Part shown: piece by piece, positions 33,189 through 41,340 of the stretch
How positions within the stretch are numbered: the stretch's first letter is position 1
Layout: each line of letters opens with the position of its first letter
NCBI RefSeq assembly: GCF_002735925.1
Contig: NZ_PEDL01000001.1
Location: 557,969-621,968 of the forward strand
Direction: 5' to 3'
Length of the DNA: 64,000 bases
Origin: Sporanaerobium hydrogeniformans
GTDB lineage: Bacteria > Bacillota > Clostridia > Lachnospirales > Cellulosilyticaceae
The notes under the pieces: generated by a model
Told to the model about the DNA's origin: nothing
Databases searched by the model: none
The model's input: only the letters and a program-made list of their open reading frames with translations
Position numbers and translations under genes: made by a program

Positions 33189-34796
33189 GTGGCGGCCATA
33201 CGTAAACTAAAAAAATATAAGCCGACCATCTTTAAGGCAGATGGTTCGGTATATGATAAGGACGCTGCAGACATTGCGGTGTCTTTTATTAATTGCTTAA
33301 AACATACGAAGGGAGAATGGTATGGGCAACCATTTGAACTTATAGACTGGCAGGAACAGATTATCCGCGATGTGTTTGGGATTATAAAGCCTAATGGTTA
33401 CCGTCAATTTAATACGGCATATATCGAAATCGCTAAAAAGCAAGGGAAATCTGAACTTGCAGCAGCGGTTGCGTTACTGCTTACCTGTGGTGATTTTGAG
33501 CATGGCGGTGAAGTATACGGATGTGCATCTGACAGACAGCAAGCTTCCATTGTTTTTGATGTAGCAGTGGATATGGTAGAACAATGTCCAGCTCTGAAAG
33601 CGAGGATTAAACCGGTACTATCGCAAAGACGACTTGTTTATAAACCCCTTGGTAGCTTTTATCAGGTTTTGTCTGCAGAAGCTTATACTAAGCATGGCCT
33701 AAATGTTCATGGCGTAGTTTTCGATGAACTTCATGCTCAGCCTAACCGCCAACTATTCGATGTCATGACTCATGGTTCCGGTGATGCCAGAAAACAACCA
33801 CTGTATTTCTTAATCACAACTGCTGGGAATGATACCCATTCCATTTGCTACGAGGTGCATCAAAAGGCCAAAGATATCCTGGAAGGGCGAAAGGTTGACC
33901 CTACATTCTATCCTGTCATTTACGGTGCTGACGAAGATGATGACTGGACAGATCCAAAGGTATGGGCGAAAGCCAACCCCTCTCTGTGTATTACAGTGGA
34001 CATTGAAAAGATACAGATTGCTTGTGAAAGCGCAAAGCAAAACCCTGCCGAAGAGAACCTATTCAGGCAGCTTCGTTTGAATCAATGGGTAAAACAGTCG
34101 GTGCGCTGGATGCCTATGGAGAAGTGGGATAAATGTTCATTTGCTGTAAATCCAGAAAACCTTGTAGGAAGAGAATGCTTCGGTGGTTTGGACTTATCAT
34201 CTACTACAGATATTACAGCGTTCGTACTTATCTTCCCGCCTGAGTATGAAGGAGATAAATACATCGTTCTTCCCTACTTCTGGATACCGGAAGATAATCT
34301 GGACCAAAGGGTAAAGCGTGATCATGTTCCTTATGATGTTTGGGAGAAGCAGGGGTTCTTACACACCACTGAAGGAAACGTGGTGCATTATGGATACATC
34401 GAAAACTTTATCGAAGAGCTGGGCTTAAAGTACAACATTCGAGAAATTGCCTTTGACCGGTGGGGAGCTGTGCAGATGACACAAAACTTAGAGAACCTTG
34501 GGTTTACAGTAGTTCCTTTCGGTCAAGGTTTTAAAGATATGAGTCCGCCAACGAAGGAGCTTATGAAGCTTACCTTGGAAGAGAAACTGGCGCATGGTGG
34601 TCATCCGGTGCTCCGATGGATGATGGATAACATCTTTATCCGAACAGATCCTGCCGGTAATATTAAACCAGATAAAGAAAAGTCAACTGAGAGAATAGAT
34701 GGAGCTGTCGCTACCATTATGGCTCTTGACCGAGCGATCCGCAAAGGTGGAACAGGTAACTCTGTTTATGATGGAAGAGGTTTATTGATTCTTTAA
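33189..34796 (+). CDS. terL: Large terminase subunit
   Basis: A 535-aa protein if translated from the GTG at 33189. The ATPase has IEIAKKQGKSELAAA (Walker A region, ~77-91) and VVFDELHAQP (Walker B, ~176-185), with the coupling ITTAGND. The C-terminal nuclease has GGLDLSSTTDITAF (first Asp) and later Asp residues (RIDGAVA). It cuts phage DNA and pumps it into the prohead. The start is odd: AAGGAGG (33183-33189) overlaps the GTG, so it cannot serve it. The only codon at normal distance is ATA at 33198, three codons later. The true start is therefore uncertain. Confidence 0.92.
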   Translation: MAAIRKLKKYKPTIFKADGSVYDKDAADIAVSFINCLKHTKGEWYGQPFELIDWQEQIIRDVFGIIKPNGYRQFNTAYIEIAKKQGKSELAAAVALLLTCGDFEHGGEVYGCASDRQQASIVFDVAVDMVEQCPALKARIKPVLSQRRLVYKPLGSFYQVLSAEAYTKHGLNVHGVVFDELHAQPNRQLFDVMTHGSGDARKQPLYFLITTAGNDTHSICYEVHQKAKDILEGRKVDPTFYPVIYGADEDDDWTDPKVWAKANPSLCITVDIEKIQIACESAKQNPAEENLFRQLRLNQWVKQSVRWMPMEKWDKCSFAVNPENLVGRECFGGLDLSSTTDITAFVLIFPPEYEGDKYIVLPYFWIPEDNLDQRVKRDHVPYDVWEKQGFLHTTEGNVVHYGYIENFIEELGLKYNIREIAFDRWGAVQMTQNLENLGFTVVPFGQGFKDMSPPTKELMKLTLEEKLAHGGHPVLRWMMDNIFIRTDPAGNIKPDKEKSTERIDGAVATIMALDRAIRKGGTGNSVYDGRGLLIL

Positions 34797-34826
34797 TCTG
34801 CAAATTTATTATTATAACGTTTTTAC

Positions 34827-34855
34827 TTGTAAAACAAAACAATCTCCGATATTAT
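34827..34855 (+). promoter_or_regulatory. Promoter of the DUF1413 insertion
   Basis: TTGTAA (34827-34832), 17 nt, TATTAT (34850-34855), ~50 nt before the gene. A promoter inside a late operon is unexpected unless the next gene is expressed in the lysogen. Confidence 0.55.
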
Positions 34856-34904
34856 AGATTTATGAACAGAAGTCTGAACACAAGTCCGTAAAAGGAGGTT
34901 GAAA

Positions 34905-35234
34905 ATGAGTTACAGGGTACAATTTACGATAAGTGATACTGAAAAAGAACAATTAATTGCTGAGGCAGCATCTGAAGGTTATCCCAATATCGCTGAGTTA
35001 TGTAAAGTTAGAGCATTGCGGGGAAAAAGTACTTACGCAGATCTTTATAAAAGAATGGTAAAGAAAATAGATTCTTTACCTTCTGGACAGAAGTTCTTTC
35101 TAAGAGATTTAATAGATACTCCTCCAACACTACTTGGAAGATGGTTATATGACAATGTTGCAAATGGAACCATTAAAGGTGTTAAGCATCTCGGAAACAA
35201 TGGATCAGATGCAGAAGAATATCTAAAGTTATAA
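34905..35234 (+). CDS. DUF1413-containing protein, likely moron
   Basis: A 109-aa protein starting MSYRVQFTISDTEKE, with AAAGGAGG 7 nt upstream. The N-terminal ~45 residues resemble a ribbon-helix-helix-like protein (SDTEKEQLIAEAASEGYPNI). The C-terminal part (LPSGQKFFLRDLI ... LLGRWLYDNVANGTIKGV) matches DUF1413, small proteins often found in mobile elements. The gene sits between terL and portal, which are normally adjacent, and has its own promoter and terminator. That is the definition of a moron gene expressed from the prophage. The function is unknown; DNA binding is plausible. Confidence 0.65.
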   Translation: MSYRVQFTISDTEKEQLIAEAASEGYPNIAELCKVRALRGKSTYADLYKRMVKKIDSLPSGQKFFLRDLIDTPPTLLGRWLYDNVANGTIKGVKHLGNNGSDAEEYLKL

Positions 35235-35251
35235 TAATGATTTTAGGAAAG

Positions 35252-35277
35252 GCATCTCAAACGCGAGGTGCTTTTTT
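35252..35277 (+). terminator. Intrinsic terminator of the DUF1413 insertion
   Basis: GCATCTC (35252-35258) pairs with GAGGTGC (35265-35271) with one G-U, followed by six Ts. It would keep lysogenic transcription of the DUF1413 gene out of the head genes. Confidence 0.75.
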
Positions 35278-35306
35278 CATGCCCAATTTTAAGGAGAGTG
35301 ATGTAT

Positions 35307-36563
35307 ATGGGCCTCTTTTCAAAGCTATTTAAGGCGCGTGATAAACCGAAGGATCGAACCACAGGAAGCAATTATAGCTTCTTTTTTGGTGGAACAACCA
35401 GCGGTAAGCCTGTAAACGAACATACAGCAATGCAAATGACAGCGGTCTATTCATGCGTAAGAATACTTGCAGAGGCTGTGGCAGGGTTACCCCTCCACCT
35501 ATATAAATACAATGCAAGCGGCGGTAAGGAAAAGGCTCTTTCTCATCCGCTGTATTTTGTATTACATGATGAACCTAACCCAGAGATGAGTTCCTTCGTT
35601 TTTCGGGAGACGTTGATGACTCATCTTTTATTATGGGGCAATGCCTATGCACAGATTATTCGAAATGGAAAAGGTGAAGTCATAGCACTGTATCCGTTAA
35701 TGCCAAATCGAATGTCGGTGGACCGCGATTCCAGTGGTGCTCTTTATTATACCTATACCAGATATTCCGATGAAGCACCTACGATGAATGGAATGACGGT
35801 CACACTAAGGCCAAGCGATGTGCTTCATATTCCTGGCTTAGGATTTGATGGACTAGTAGGGTATTCTCCGATTGCAATGGCCAAGAATGCCATTGGTATG
35901 GCCATAGCCTGTGAGGAATATGGAGCTAAGTTTTTTGCAAATGGAGCAGCTCCGGGAGGTGTACTTGAGCATCCTGGAACGATTAAAGACCCACAAAAAG
36001 TGCGAGATAGCTGGAATGCGGCCTATCAAGGAAGCAGCAACTCCCATCGTGTGGCAGTGCTTGAGGAAGGGATGAAGTATCAGCCTATTGGTATCTCACC
36101 AGAACAAGCTCAGTTTTTAGAGACAAGAAAGTTTCAGATTAATGAAATCGCTCGGATTTTCCGCGTACCTCCACATATGGTTGGGGACTTGGAAAAATCG
36201 AGCTTTTCTAATATTGAGCAACAGTCACTGGAGTTTGTGAAATACACTTTGGACCCTTGGGTGATACGTTGGGAGCAGGCCATCAGCCGAGCACTTTTAA
36301 GACCAGATGAAAAGAAGCTTTATTTTGCCAAGTTTAATGTGGATGGACTGCTTCGAGGTGATTATGTCTCTCGGATGAACGGTTATGCAACCGCGAGACA
36401 AAATGGTTGGATGAGTGCCAATGATATCCGAGAGCTAGAAAACCTTGACCGAATCCCACCTGAGCTTGGCGGGGACTTATATCTGATCAATGGCAATATG
36501 ACCAAGCTTGCGGATGCGGGCATATTCGCAAATAGAGAAGGATTGGAGGGAAAAAATGAATGA
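35307..36563 (+). CDS. Portal protein, HK97 family
   Basis: A 418-aa protein from the ATG at 35307 (MGLFSKLFKARDK); AAGGAG lies 10 nt upstream, while an ATG at 35301 is too close to it. Recognisable HK97 portal segments: AVYSCVRILAEAVAGLPLHL, HPLYFVLHDEPNPEMSSF, LLLWGNAYAQI and FRVPPHMVGDLEKSSFSNIE, in that order. It forms the dodecameric ring through which DNA enters the head. Its end overlaps the protease gene (ATGA). Confidence 0.95.
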   Translation: MGLFSKLFKARDKPKDRTTGSNYSFFFGGTTSGKPVNEHTAMQMTAVYSCVRILAEAVAGLPLHLYKYNASGGKEKALSHPLYFVLHDEPNPEMSSFVFRETLMTHLLLWGNAYAQIIRNGKGEVIALYPLMPNRMSVDRDSSGALYYTYTRYSDEAPTMNGMTVTLRPSDVLHIPGLGFDGLVGYSPIAMAKNAIGMAIACEEYGAKFFANGAAPGGVLEHPGTIKDPQKVRDSWNAAYQGSSNSHRVAVLEEGMKYQPIGISPEQAQFLETRKFQINEIARIFRVPPHMVGDLEKSSFSNIEQQSLEFVKYTLDPWVIRWEQAISRALLRPDEKKLYFAKFNVDGLLRGDYVSRMNGYATARQNGWMSANDIRELENLDRIPPELGGDLYLINGNMTKLADAGIFANREGLEGKNE

Positions 36564-37240
36564 AGAAATTTTGGAATTGGGTGCGTGATGAAGATATACA
36601 GACACGGACCCTCTATCTAAACGGTGCAATTGCTGAGGAGAGTTGGTTTGATGATGATATTACCCCTGCTGCTTTTAAAGCAGAGCTAATGAGTGGCGAG
36701 GGTGACATAGTAGTTTGGATTAATTCACCTGGTGGTGATTGTATCGCGGCATCACAGATTTACAACATGCTGATGGATTATAAAGGCAATGTCACCATAA
36801 AGATTGATGGCATTGCAGCATCAGCCGCCTCAGTCATTGCCATGGCAGGTACGGAAGTTTTAATGTCTCCAACATCACTGATGATGATCCATAATCCTTT
36901 CACCATAGCCATTGGCGATAGCGAGGAGATGCAAAAGGCAATGCAGATGCTGGATGAAGTTAAGGAAAGTATCATCAACGCTTATGAACTTAAAACCGAT
37001 TTGTCTAGAACAAGGTTATCTCAACTGATGGATGCTGAAACTTGGCTAAATGCCAATAAGGCAGTCGAGCTTGGCTTTGCAGATGACATTATGTTCAAAC
37101 CAGGAGAGAGTGCACTACAAGATAGCTTTGTCTTCAGCAGAAGAGCAGTGACTAATTCACTAATGAATAAGCTTCAAAAACCAGTTGTAAAACAGTCAGC
37201 CGAGTCGCTTTATGAGCGGCTTAATTTATTGAAATATTAG
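36560..37240 (+). CDS. Head maturation protease, ClpP-like
   Basis: A 226-aa protein. WINSPGGDCIAASQIYNML (~52-70) and GIAASAASVIAMAG (~85-98, catalytic Ser in SAAS), then MMIHNPF (catalytic His, ~111-117) give the ClpP-type serine protease. It trims the capsid protein and scaffold region during prohead maturation. It stands in the usual portal-protease-capsid order; the capsid ATG follows 12 nt after its stop. Confidence 0.93.
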   Translation: MKKFWNWVRDEDIQTRTLYLNGAIAEESWFDDDITPAAFKAELMSGEGDIVVWINSPGGDCIAASQIYNMLMDYKGNVTIKIDGIAASAASVIAMAGTEVLMSPTSLMMIHNPFTIAIGDSEEMQKAMQMLDEVKESIINAYELKTDLSRTRLSQLMDAETWLNANKAVELGFADDIMFKPGESALQDSFVFSRRAVTNSLMNKLQKPVVKQSAESLYERLNLLKY

Positions 37241-37252
37241 GAGGAAATGAAA

Positions 37253-38452
37253 ATGAGTAAAATTCTTGAACTGCGTGAAAAGCGCGCAAAAGCATGGGAA
37301 GCAGCAAAGGCATTTCTTGATTCAAAGCGTGGTAGTGATGGACTTGTGTCCGCAGAGGATGCCGCAACCTACGACAAAATGGAAGCAGACATTATTAATC
37401 TGGGTAAGGAAATTGCAAGACTGGAGCGCCAAGAAGCTCTTGAAGCAGAGCTTAATAAGCCTGTAAACACACCTCTTACCGAAAAACCAGCTATTCCGGG
37501 GATGGATACAAAGACCGGAAGAGCCAGTGATGAGTACAGAAAGGCATTCTGGAACGTAATGCGTAGCAAAACTCCTCGTCATGATGTGCTAAATGCTTTG
37601 TCTGTAGGCACTGATTCAGAGGGAGGATATCTTGTTCCTGATGAATTTGAGCGTACTTTAGTTCAAACCCTTGAGGAAGAGAATGTATTCCGTAAACTGG
37701 CAAAAATTATTCAGACTTCAAGCGGTGACCGCAAAATCCCTGTTGTTGTGACTAAGGGTACAGCGGCTTGGCTTGATGAAGGTGAGGAGTTTGATGAGAG
37801 CGATTCTGTATTTGGCCAGACATCTATCGGTGCCTATAAGCTGGGTACAATGATTAAAGTTTCTGATGAACTTCTCAATGACAGTGTATTTGATCTGGAG
37901 AATTATATCTCCACTGAATTTGCCCGTAGAATCGGTGCTAAGGAAGAAGAAGCTTTTTTAGTTGGAGATGCAGATGGGAAACCTACAGGAATTTTCAACG
38001 CTACTGGTGGTGCACAGCTTGGAGTGACAGCCGGGTCTGCAACTGCCATTACGGCAGATGAGATTATCGATCTTGTTTATTCCCTAAAGGCTCCTTACAG
38101 AAAGAACGCAGTATTCTTGATGAATGATGCAACAGTAAAAGCAATCCGTAAACTGAAAGACGGTCAAGGTCAATATCTGTGGCAGCCTTCTTTAACAGCA
38201 GGTACTCCAGATACGTTGCTGAATCGTCCGGTTTACACTTCTGCTTATGCTCCTATTATTGAAGCCGGAGCAAAGACGATTGCCTTCGGTGATTTCGGAT
38301 ACTATTGGATTGCTGACAGACAGGGGCGTTCTTTCAAACGTTTAAACGAGCTTTTTGCAACTACTGGGCAGGTTGGTTTCCTTGCGAGCCAGCGTGTAGA
38401 TGGAAAGCTCATTTTACCTGAAGCCATCAAAGTTCTTCAGCAGAAAGCTTAA
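37253..38452 (+). CDS. Major capsid protein, HK97 fold
   Basis: A 399-aa protein. The ATG at 37253 is the better start: TAGGAGG ends 8 nt before it, and only 2 nt before an ATG at 37247. Residues ~1-70 are a charged coiled coil (LREKRAKAWEAAKAF ... EIARLERQEAL), the delta domain removed by the protease. The mature part begins near 100 and shows SVGTDSEGGYLVPDEFE and IGAKEEEAFLVGDADGKPTG, typical of the family. It builds the icosahedral shell. Confidence 0.95.
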   Translation: MSKILELREKRAKAWEAAKAFLDSKRGSDGLVSAEDAATYDKMEADIINLGKEIARLERQEALEAELNKPVNTPLTEKPAIPGMDTKTGRASDEYRKAFWNVMRSKTPRHDVLNALSVGTDSEGGYLVPDEFERTLVQTLEEENVFRKLAKIIQTSSGDRKIPVVVTKGTAAWLDEGEEFDESDSVFGQTSIGAYKLGTMIKVSDELLNDSVFDLENYISTEFARRIGAKEEEAFLVGDADGKPTGIFNATGGAQLGVTAGSATAITADEIIDLVYSLKAPYRKNAVFLMNDATVKAIRKLKDGQGQYLWQPSLTAGTPDTLLNRPVYTSAYAPIIEAGAKTIAFGDFGYYWIADRQGRSFKRLNELFATTGQVGFLASQRVDGKLILPEAIKVLQQKA

Positions 38453-38467
38453 TGGGAGGTGCAAATT

Positions 38468-38686
38468 ATGAGCTATAACGCAAAGAACTACACCGAACAA
38501 GGTGGAGAAAAAACCGTTATTGGTGGAGAACTTGTCATTGAAGAGGGAGCCAAAGTAACTGGGCTCCCTGTTCTTGAAAATCAACCGGCAAGCACTGCGG
38601 ATACTGTAGAAGCTCTAGTGACGGACTTTAATGCCTTGCTCAGTAAGCTGAAAACTGCAGGAATCATGAATGGAGATACACCTTAG
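38468..38686 (+). CDS. Head fiber-like small protein
   Basis: A 72-aa protein starting MSYNAKNYTEQGGEKTVIGG, with GGAGG 8 nt before the ATG. The Gly/Val-rich first half looks like a short beta-helix repeat (GGELVIEEGAKVTGL), and the second half is a single helix (ADTVEALVTDFNALLSKLK). The same gene follows the capsid gene in related phages, where it is labelled head fiber or decoration protein. A role on the capsid surface is inferred from position. Confidence 0.7.
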   Translation: MSYNAKNYTEQGGEKTVIGGELVIEEGAKVTGLPVLENQPASTADTVEALVTDFNALLSKLKTAGIMNGDTP

Positions 38687-38697
38687 AAAGGATAGTG

Positions 38698-39012
38698 ATG
38701 GTGATGACACTTTTAGAAAAAGTTAAAGCAAATCTAATTCTTGAGCACGATCGCGATGATGAACTTCTTCAAATGTACATCACCACCGCTATCGCATATG
38801 CCGAGAGTTACCAGCATGTACCGGAAGGTCATTATAATGAGAACACAATGCCGCCAACTACCGAGCAGGCCGTCATTATGCTGTCATCTCACTTCTATGA
38901 AAGTAGGGATGGTAGCACTGGCGGCTTTTTTGCTGATAACGTGCAGGCAGGCCAGCAGGTTTGGAACACTGTAAATTTACTGCTCAGGCTTGACCGGGAT
39001 TGGAAGGTGTAG
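38698..39012 (+). CDS. Head-tail connector protein (gp6-like)
   Basis: A 104-aa protein. Several start codons lie in a row (GTG 38695, ATG 38698, GTG 38701, ATG 38704); AAAGGA at ~38687 makes 38698 or 38704 likely. All-helical: LLEKVKANLILEHDRDDELLQMY (shown in part), then AIAYAESYQ and EQAVIMLSSHFYESR, the pattern of gp6/gp15-type adaptors that extend the portal after packaging. Confidence 0.82.
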   Translation: MVMTLLEKVKANLILEHDRDDELLQMYITTAIAYAESYQHVPEGHYNENTMPPTTEQAVIMLSSHFYESRDGSTGGFFADNVQAGQQVWNTVNLLLRLDRDWKV

Positions 39013-39015
39013 AGT

Positions 39016-39351
39016 ATGAGTTTTGGAAAAATGAATACCTTTATCGATCTCATTTCTGTTGAAAGAACGAAAGACAGTGAAGGCTTCGGTAAATCTAAGG
39101 ACACCATCCTCGCTTCCGTTCGTGCTTATAAGGAAGATCGTCATGGAAATGAAAAGTGGGCTAACCGAGCGACATTTTCTGAAGCAACTGCGCTGTTTCG
39201 TTTTCGTAAGATACCTGATGTTGAGGTATCTACCAATATGGTGATTGTGTGTAATGATGGCCGCTATGAGATTACAAATGTTGAAGATGTAAAAGGTCGA
39301 GGCATGTATATTGAAGCCTTGGCAAAAAAGGTGGTGGGGTCAAGTGGCTAA
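39016..39351 (+). CDS. Head-tail joining (stopper) protein
   Basis: A 111-aa beta-barrel-like protein: MNTFIDLISVERTKDSEGFG, then TILASVRAYKEDRHG and YEITNVEDVKGRGMYIEALA. These are the characteristic segments of the SPP1 gp16 / phage head-tail joining family that closes the connector. It overlaps the next gene by 8 nt. Confidence 0.82.
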   Translation: MSFGKMNTFIDLISVERTKDSEGFGKSKDTILASVRAYKEDRHGNEKWANRATFSEATALFRFRKIPDVEVSTNMVIVCNDGRYEITNVEDVKGRGMYIEALAKKVVGSSG

Positions 39352-39775
39352 GGTACAAGTGAAAATGCCTGAGGATTTTCTTTTAAAGCTTTCAAAGCTT
39401 GGCGATAAGACGGATGAAATCATTCCAAAGGTACTTGAGTCAGGCGGGGAAATCGTTTTGGAAAAGGTTAGATCTAATTTGCAAGCTGTAGTTGGTAGTG
39501 GAACAAAAGAAAAAAGTCGGTCTACAGGTGAGCTTATTAGTTCGTTGGGTCTCTCTCCTGCTAAAGTGGACCGAAATGGCAATTTCAACGTGAAGATAGG
39601 TTTTAAGGAGCCACGAAGAAGCGGCGAAAGTAACGCTAAGATTGCCAATATCATCGAATACGGAAAATCGGGTCAGCCACCAAAACCATTTTTAAAGCCT
39701 GCAAGAAGGGCTTCAAGAAAAGCATGTATTGACGCTATGAAGAAGAGGTTTGAGCAGGAGGTCGAAAACTTATGA
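39344..39775 (+). CDS. HK97 gp10-like tail completion protein
   Basis: A 143-aa protein from the GTG at 39344 (VAKVQVKMPEDF); AAAGGTGG lies upstream within the end of the preceding gene. ESGGEIVLEKVRSNL (~35-50) and NIIEYGKSGQPPKPFLKPAR (~103-122) are hallmarks of the HK97 gp10 family, which joins tail to head. The next gene overlaps by 4 nt. Confidence 0.85.
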   Translation: MAKVQVKMPEDFLLKLSKLGDKTDEIIPKVLESGGEIVLEKVRSNLQAVVGSGTKEKSRSTGELISSLGLSPAKVDRNGNFNVKIGFKEPRRSGESNAKIANIIEYGKSGQPPKPFLKPARRASRKACIDAMKKRFEQEVENL

Positions 39776-40125
39776 GTATATTAAATGAGCTTAATCTCAT
39801 AGCAGATTTGTGCGGTATCCCAGTAGAAACAGGAAGATTTTCTGGTGTTCCTCCTGATACTTATCTTGTGATTACACCTCTTATTGATTTGTTTGAGGTT
39901 CATGCGGATAACACACCGGGATATGAAGTACAGGAAGCCAGACTTTCCTTATTTGTTAAAGGTAGTTATACAGCTATAAAAAATGCAATTGTCCGCACTC
40001 TTCTAGGTGCGGATTTTACGATAACGGATCGTCGATACATCGGACATGAGGATGATACCGATTATCATCATTATGCCATAGATGTGGCTAAACCATATGA
40101 ATTTCAATTGGAAAAGGAGGAATAA
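39772..40125 (+). CDS. Tail terminator-like protein
   Basis: A 117-aa protein with AGGAGG before the ATG. The order of strands (DTYLVITPLIDLFEVHADN, VQEARLSLFVKGSY, ADFTITDRRY, HHYAIDVAKPYEF) fits the small alpha/beta tail-terminator proteins (gpU/DUF3168-like) that cap the tail tube. Assignment rests on that pattern and on its place between gp10-like and major tail genes. Confidence 0.75.
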   Translation: MSILNELNLIADLCGIPVETGRFSGVPPDTYLVITPLIDLFEVHADNTPGYEVQEARLSLFVKGSYTAIKNAIVRTLLGADFTITDRRYIGHEDDTDYHHYAIDVAKPYEFQLEKEE

Positions 40126-40128
40126 AAC

Positions 40129-40731
40129 ATGGCTACAATCGGTCTTGATAGACTTTATTATGCAAAAATCACCGAAGATGACAACGGTGATGAAACCTAT
40201 GATACACCGATGCCGCTGGCAAAAGCAATCAGTGCAGAACTTTCCGTTGAGCTTGCTGAGGCCACTCTTTATGCCGATGATGGTGCCGCTGAAATTGTCA
40301 AAGAATTTAAAAGTGGTACCCTAACTCTCGGTATTGATGATATAGGGGTAGCAGCTGCAGGAGATTTAACAGGAGCAACCATTGATGACAACCATGTACT
40401 CATTTCAACCAGTGAGGATGGAGGGGCTCCTGTTGCAATTGGCTTTAGAGCACAAAAAGCAAACGGTAAATACCGATACTTTTGGCTGTATCGTGTGAAG
40501 TTTGGAATTCCTGCAACAAACTTGGCGACCAAAGGTGATAGTATTACTTTCTCAACTCCGACCATTGAAGGAACAGTACTTCGTAGAAATAAGCTGGATG
40601 GTCAGGGTAAGCATCCATGGAAAGCAGAAGTAAACGAGGGTGATGAGGGCGTAACCCAGGCAATTATTAATGGTTGGTATAGCGAAGTGTATGAGCCTAC
40701 ATTTGCTGCTTCTGGCGGAAGTGGAGAATAA
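40129..40731 (+). CDS. Major tail protein (phi13-type)
   Basis: A 200-aa protein. IGLDRLYYAKIT at the N-terminus and the repeating beta pattern ending in TFSTPTIEGTVLRR are characteristic of phi13-family major tail proteins, which form the tail tube. AAAAGGAGG precedes the ATG. It is followed by the tail assembly chaperone, as expected. Confidence 0.9.
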   Translation: MATIGLDRLYYAKITEDDNGDETYDTPMPLAKAISAELSVELAEATLYADDGAAEIVKEFKSGTLTLGIDDIGVAAAGDLTGATIDDNHVLISTSEDGGAPVAIGFRAQKANGKYRYFWLYRVKFGIPATNLATKGDSITFSTPTIEGTVLRRNKLDGQGKHPWKAEVNEGDEGVTQAIINGWYSEVYEPTFAASGGSGE

Positions 40732-40742
40732 GGGGGATTGGA

Positions 40743-41126
40743 ATGGATAACGAAAGAAGTGCAAAGATCAATATTGGCGGGCAGGAGTATGAGCTTATTC
40801 TTACCACTAAAGCTACAAAAGAAATTGCTGGGAGATATGGCGGTCTTGAAAATTTGGGTGAGAAATTAATGAAGTCTGAGAACTTCGAAATGGCACTGGA
40901 TGAAATAGTCTGGTTGATAACTTTAATGGCCAATCAGAGCCTACTCATTCACAACCTTCGAAATCCAGATAATAAAAAGCCGCTGCTTACTCAAGAAGAA
41001 GTTGAACTTCTAACCTCTCCTTTGGAACTAGCTACTTATAAGAACGCTTTGACAGAAGCAATGTTTAAGGGAACCAAGAGAAATGTAGAATCTGAAGATG
41101 ACTCAAAAAACGTGCAAACCGGGTAA
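40743..41126 (+). CDS. Tail assembly chaperone, short form (G-like)
   Basis: A 127-aa protein (MDNERSAKINIGGQEYELIL...). TTKATKEIAGRYGGLENLGE and the later LTSPLELATYKNALTEAM are typical of gpG-like chaperones that coat the tape measure during tail assembly. It ends at TAA 41126. Just before the end lies a slippery AAAAAAC, allowing a longer product (next entry). Confidence 0.85.
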   Translation: MDNERSAKINIGGQEYELILTTKATKEIAGRYGGLENLGEKLMKSENFEMALDEIVWLITLMANQSLLIHNLRNPDNKKPLLTQEEVELLTSPLELATYKNALTEAMFKGTKRNVESEDDSKNVQTG

Positions 41127-41314
41127 ACGAGAATGAACTCTTTACCCGGCTTTTATATTACGGGACAGTTCATTTAAATCGTACCGAAGAGGAAACATGG
41201 CTTACACCTATTGGCTTGCTTATGGATTTATGGGAGTGCCATAAGCAGTTTCTTGGAATGTCCAAACCAAAACGGAAGATTTACATCGATGACATTATTC
41301 CTTATGGTATTTGA
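40743..41314 (+). CDS. Tail assembly chaperone, -1 frameshift product (GT-like)
   Basis: A classic A-AAA-AAC heptamer is in the correct phase at 41105-41111 (codons TCA AAA AAC). A -1 slip there continues into a frame that is open to TGA at 41312-41314 and adds 67 residues (RANRVNENELFTRLLYYG ... PKRKIYIDDIIPYGI), giving 190 aa. That extension has no start or ribosome binding site of its own, so it is only made by frameshifting. The extension is the T domain known from gpG/gpGT-type chaperones, which recruits the tail tube protein. The tape measure gene follows. Confidence 0.85.
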
Positions 41315-41340
41315 TCTTTCAAAGAAAGGAGGCGGTAATC

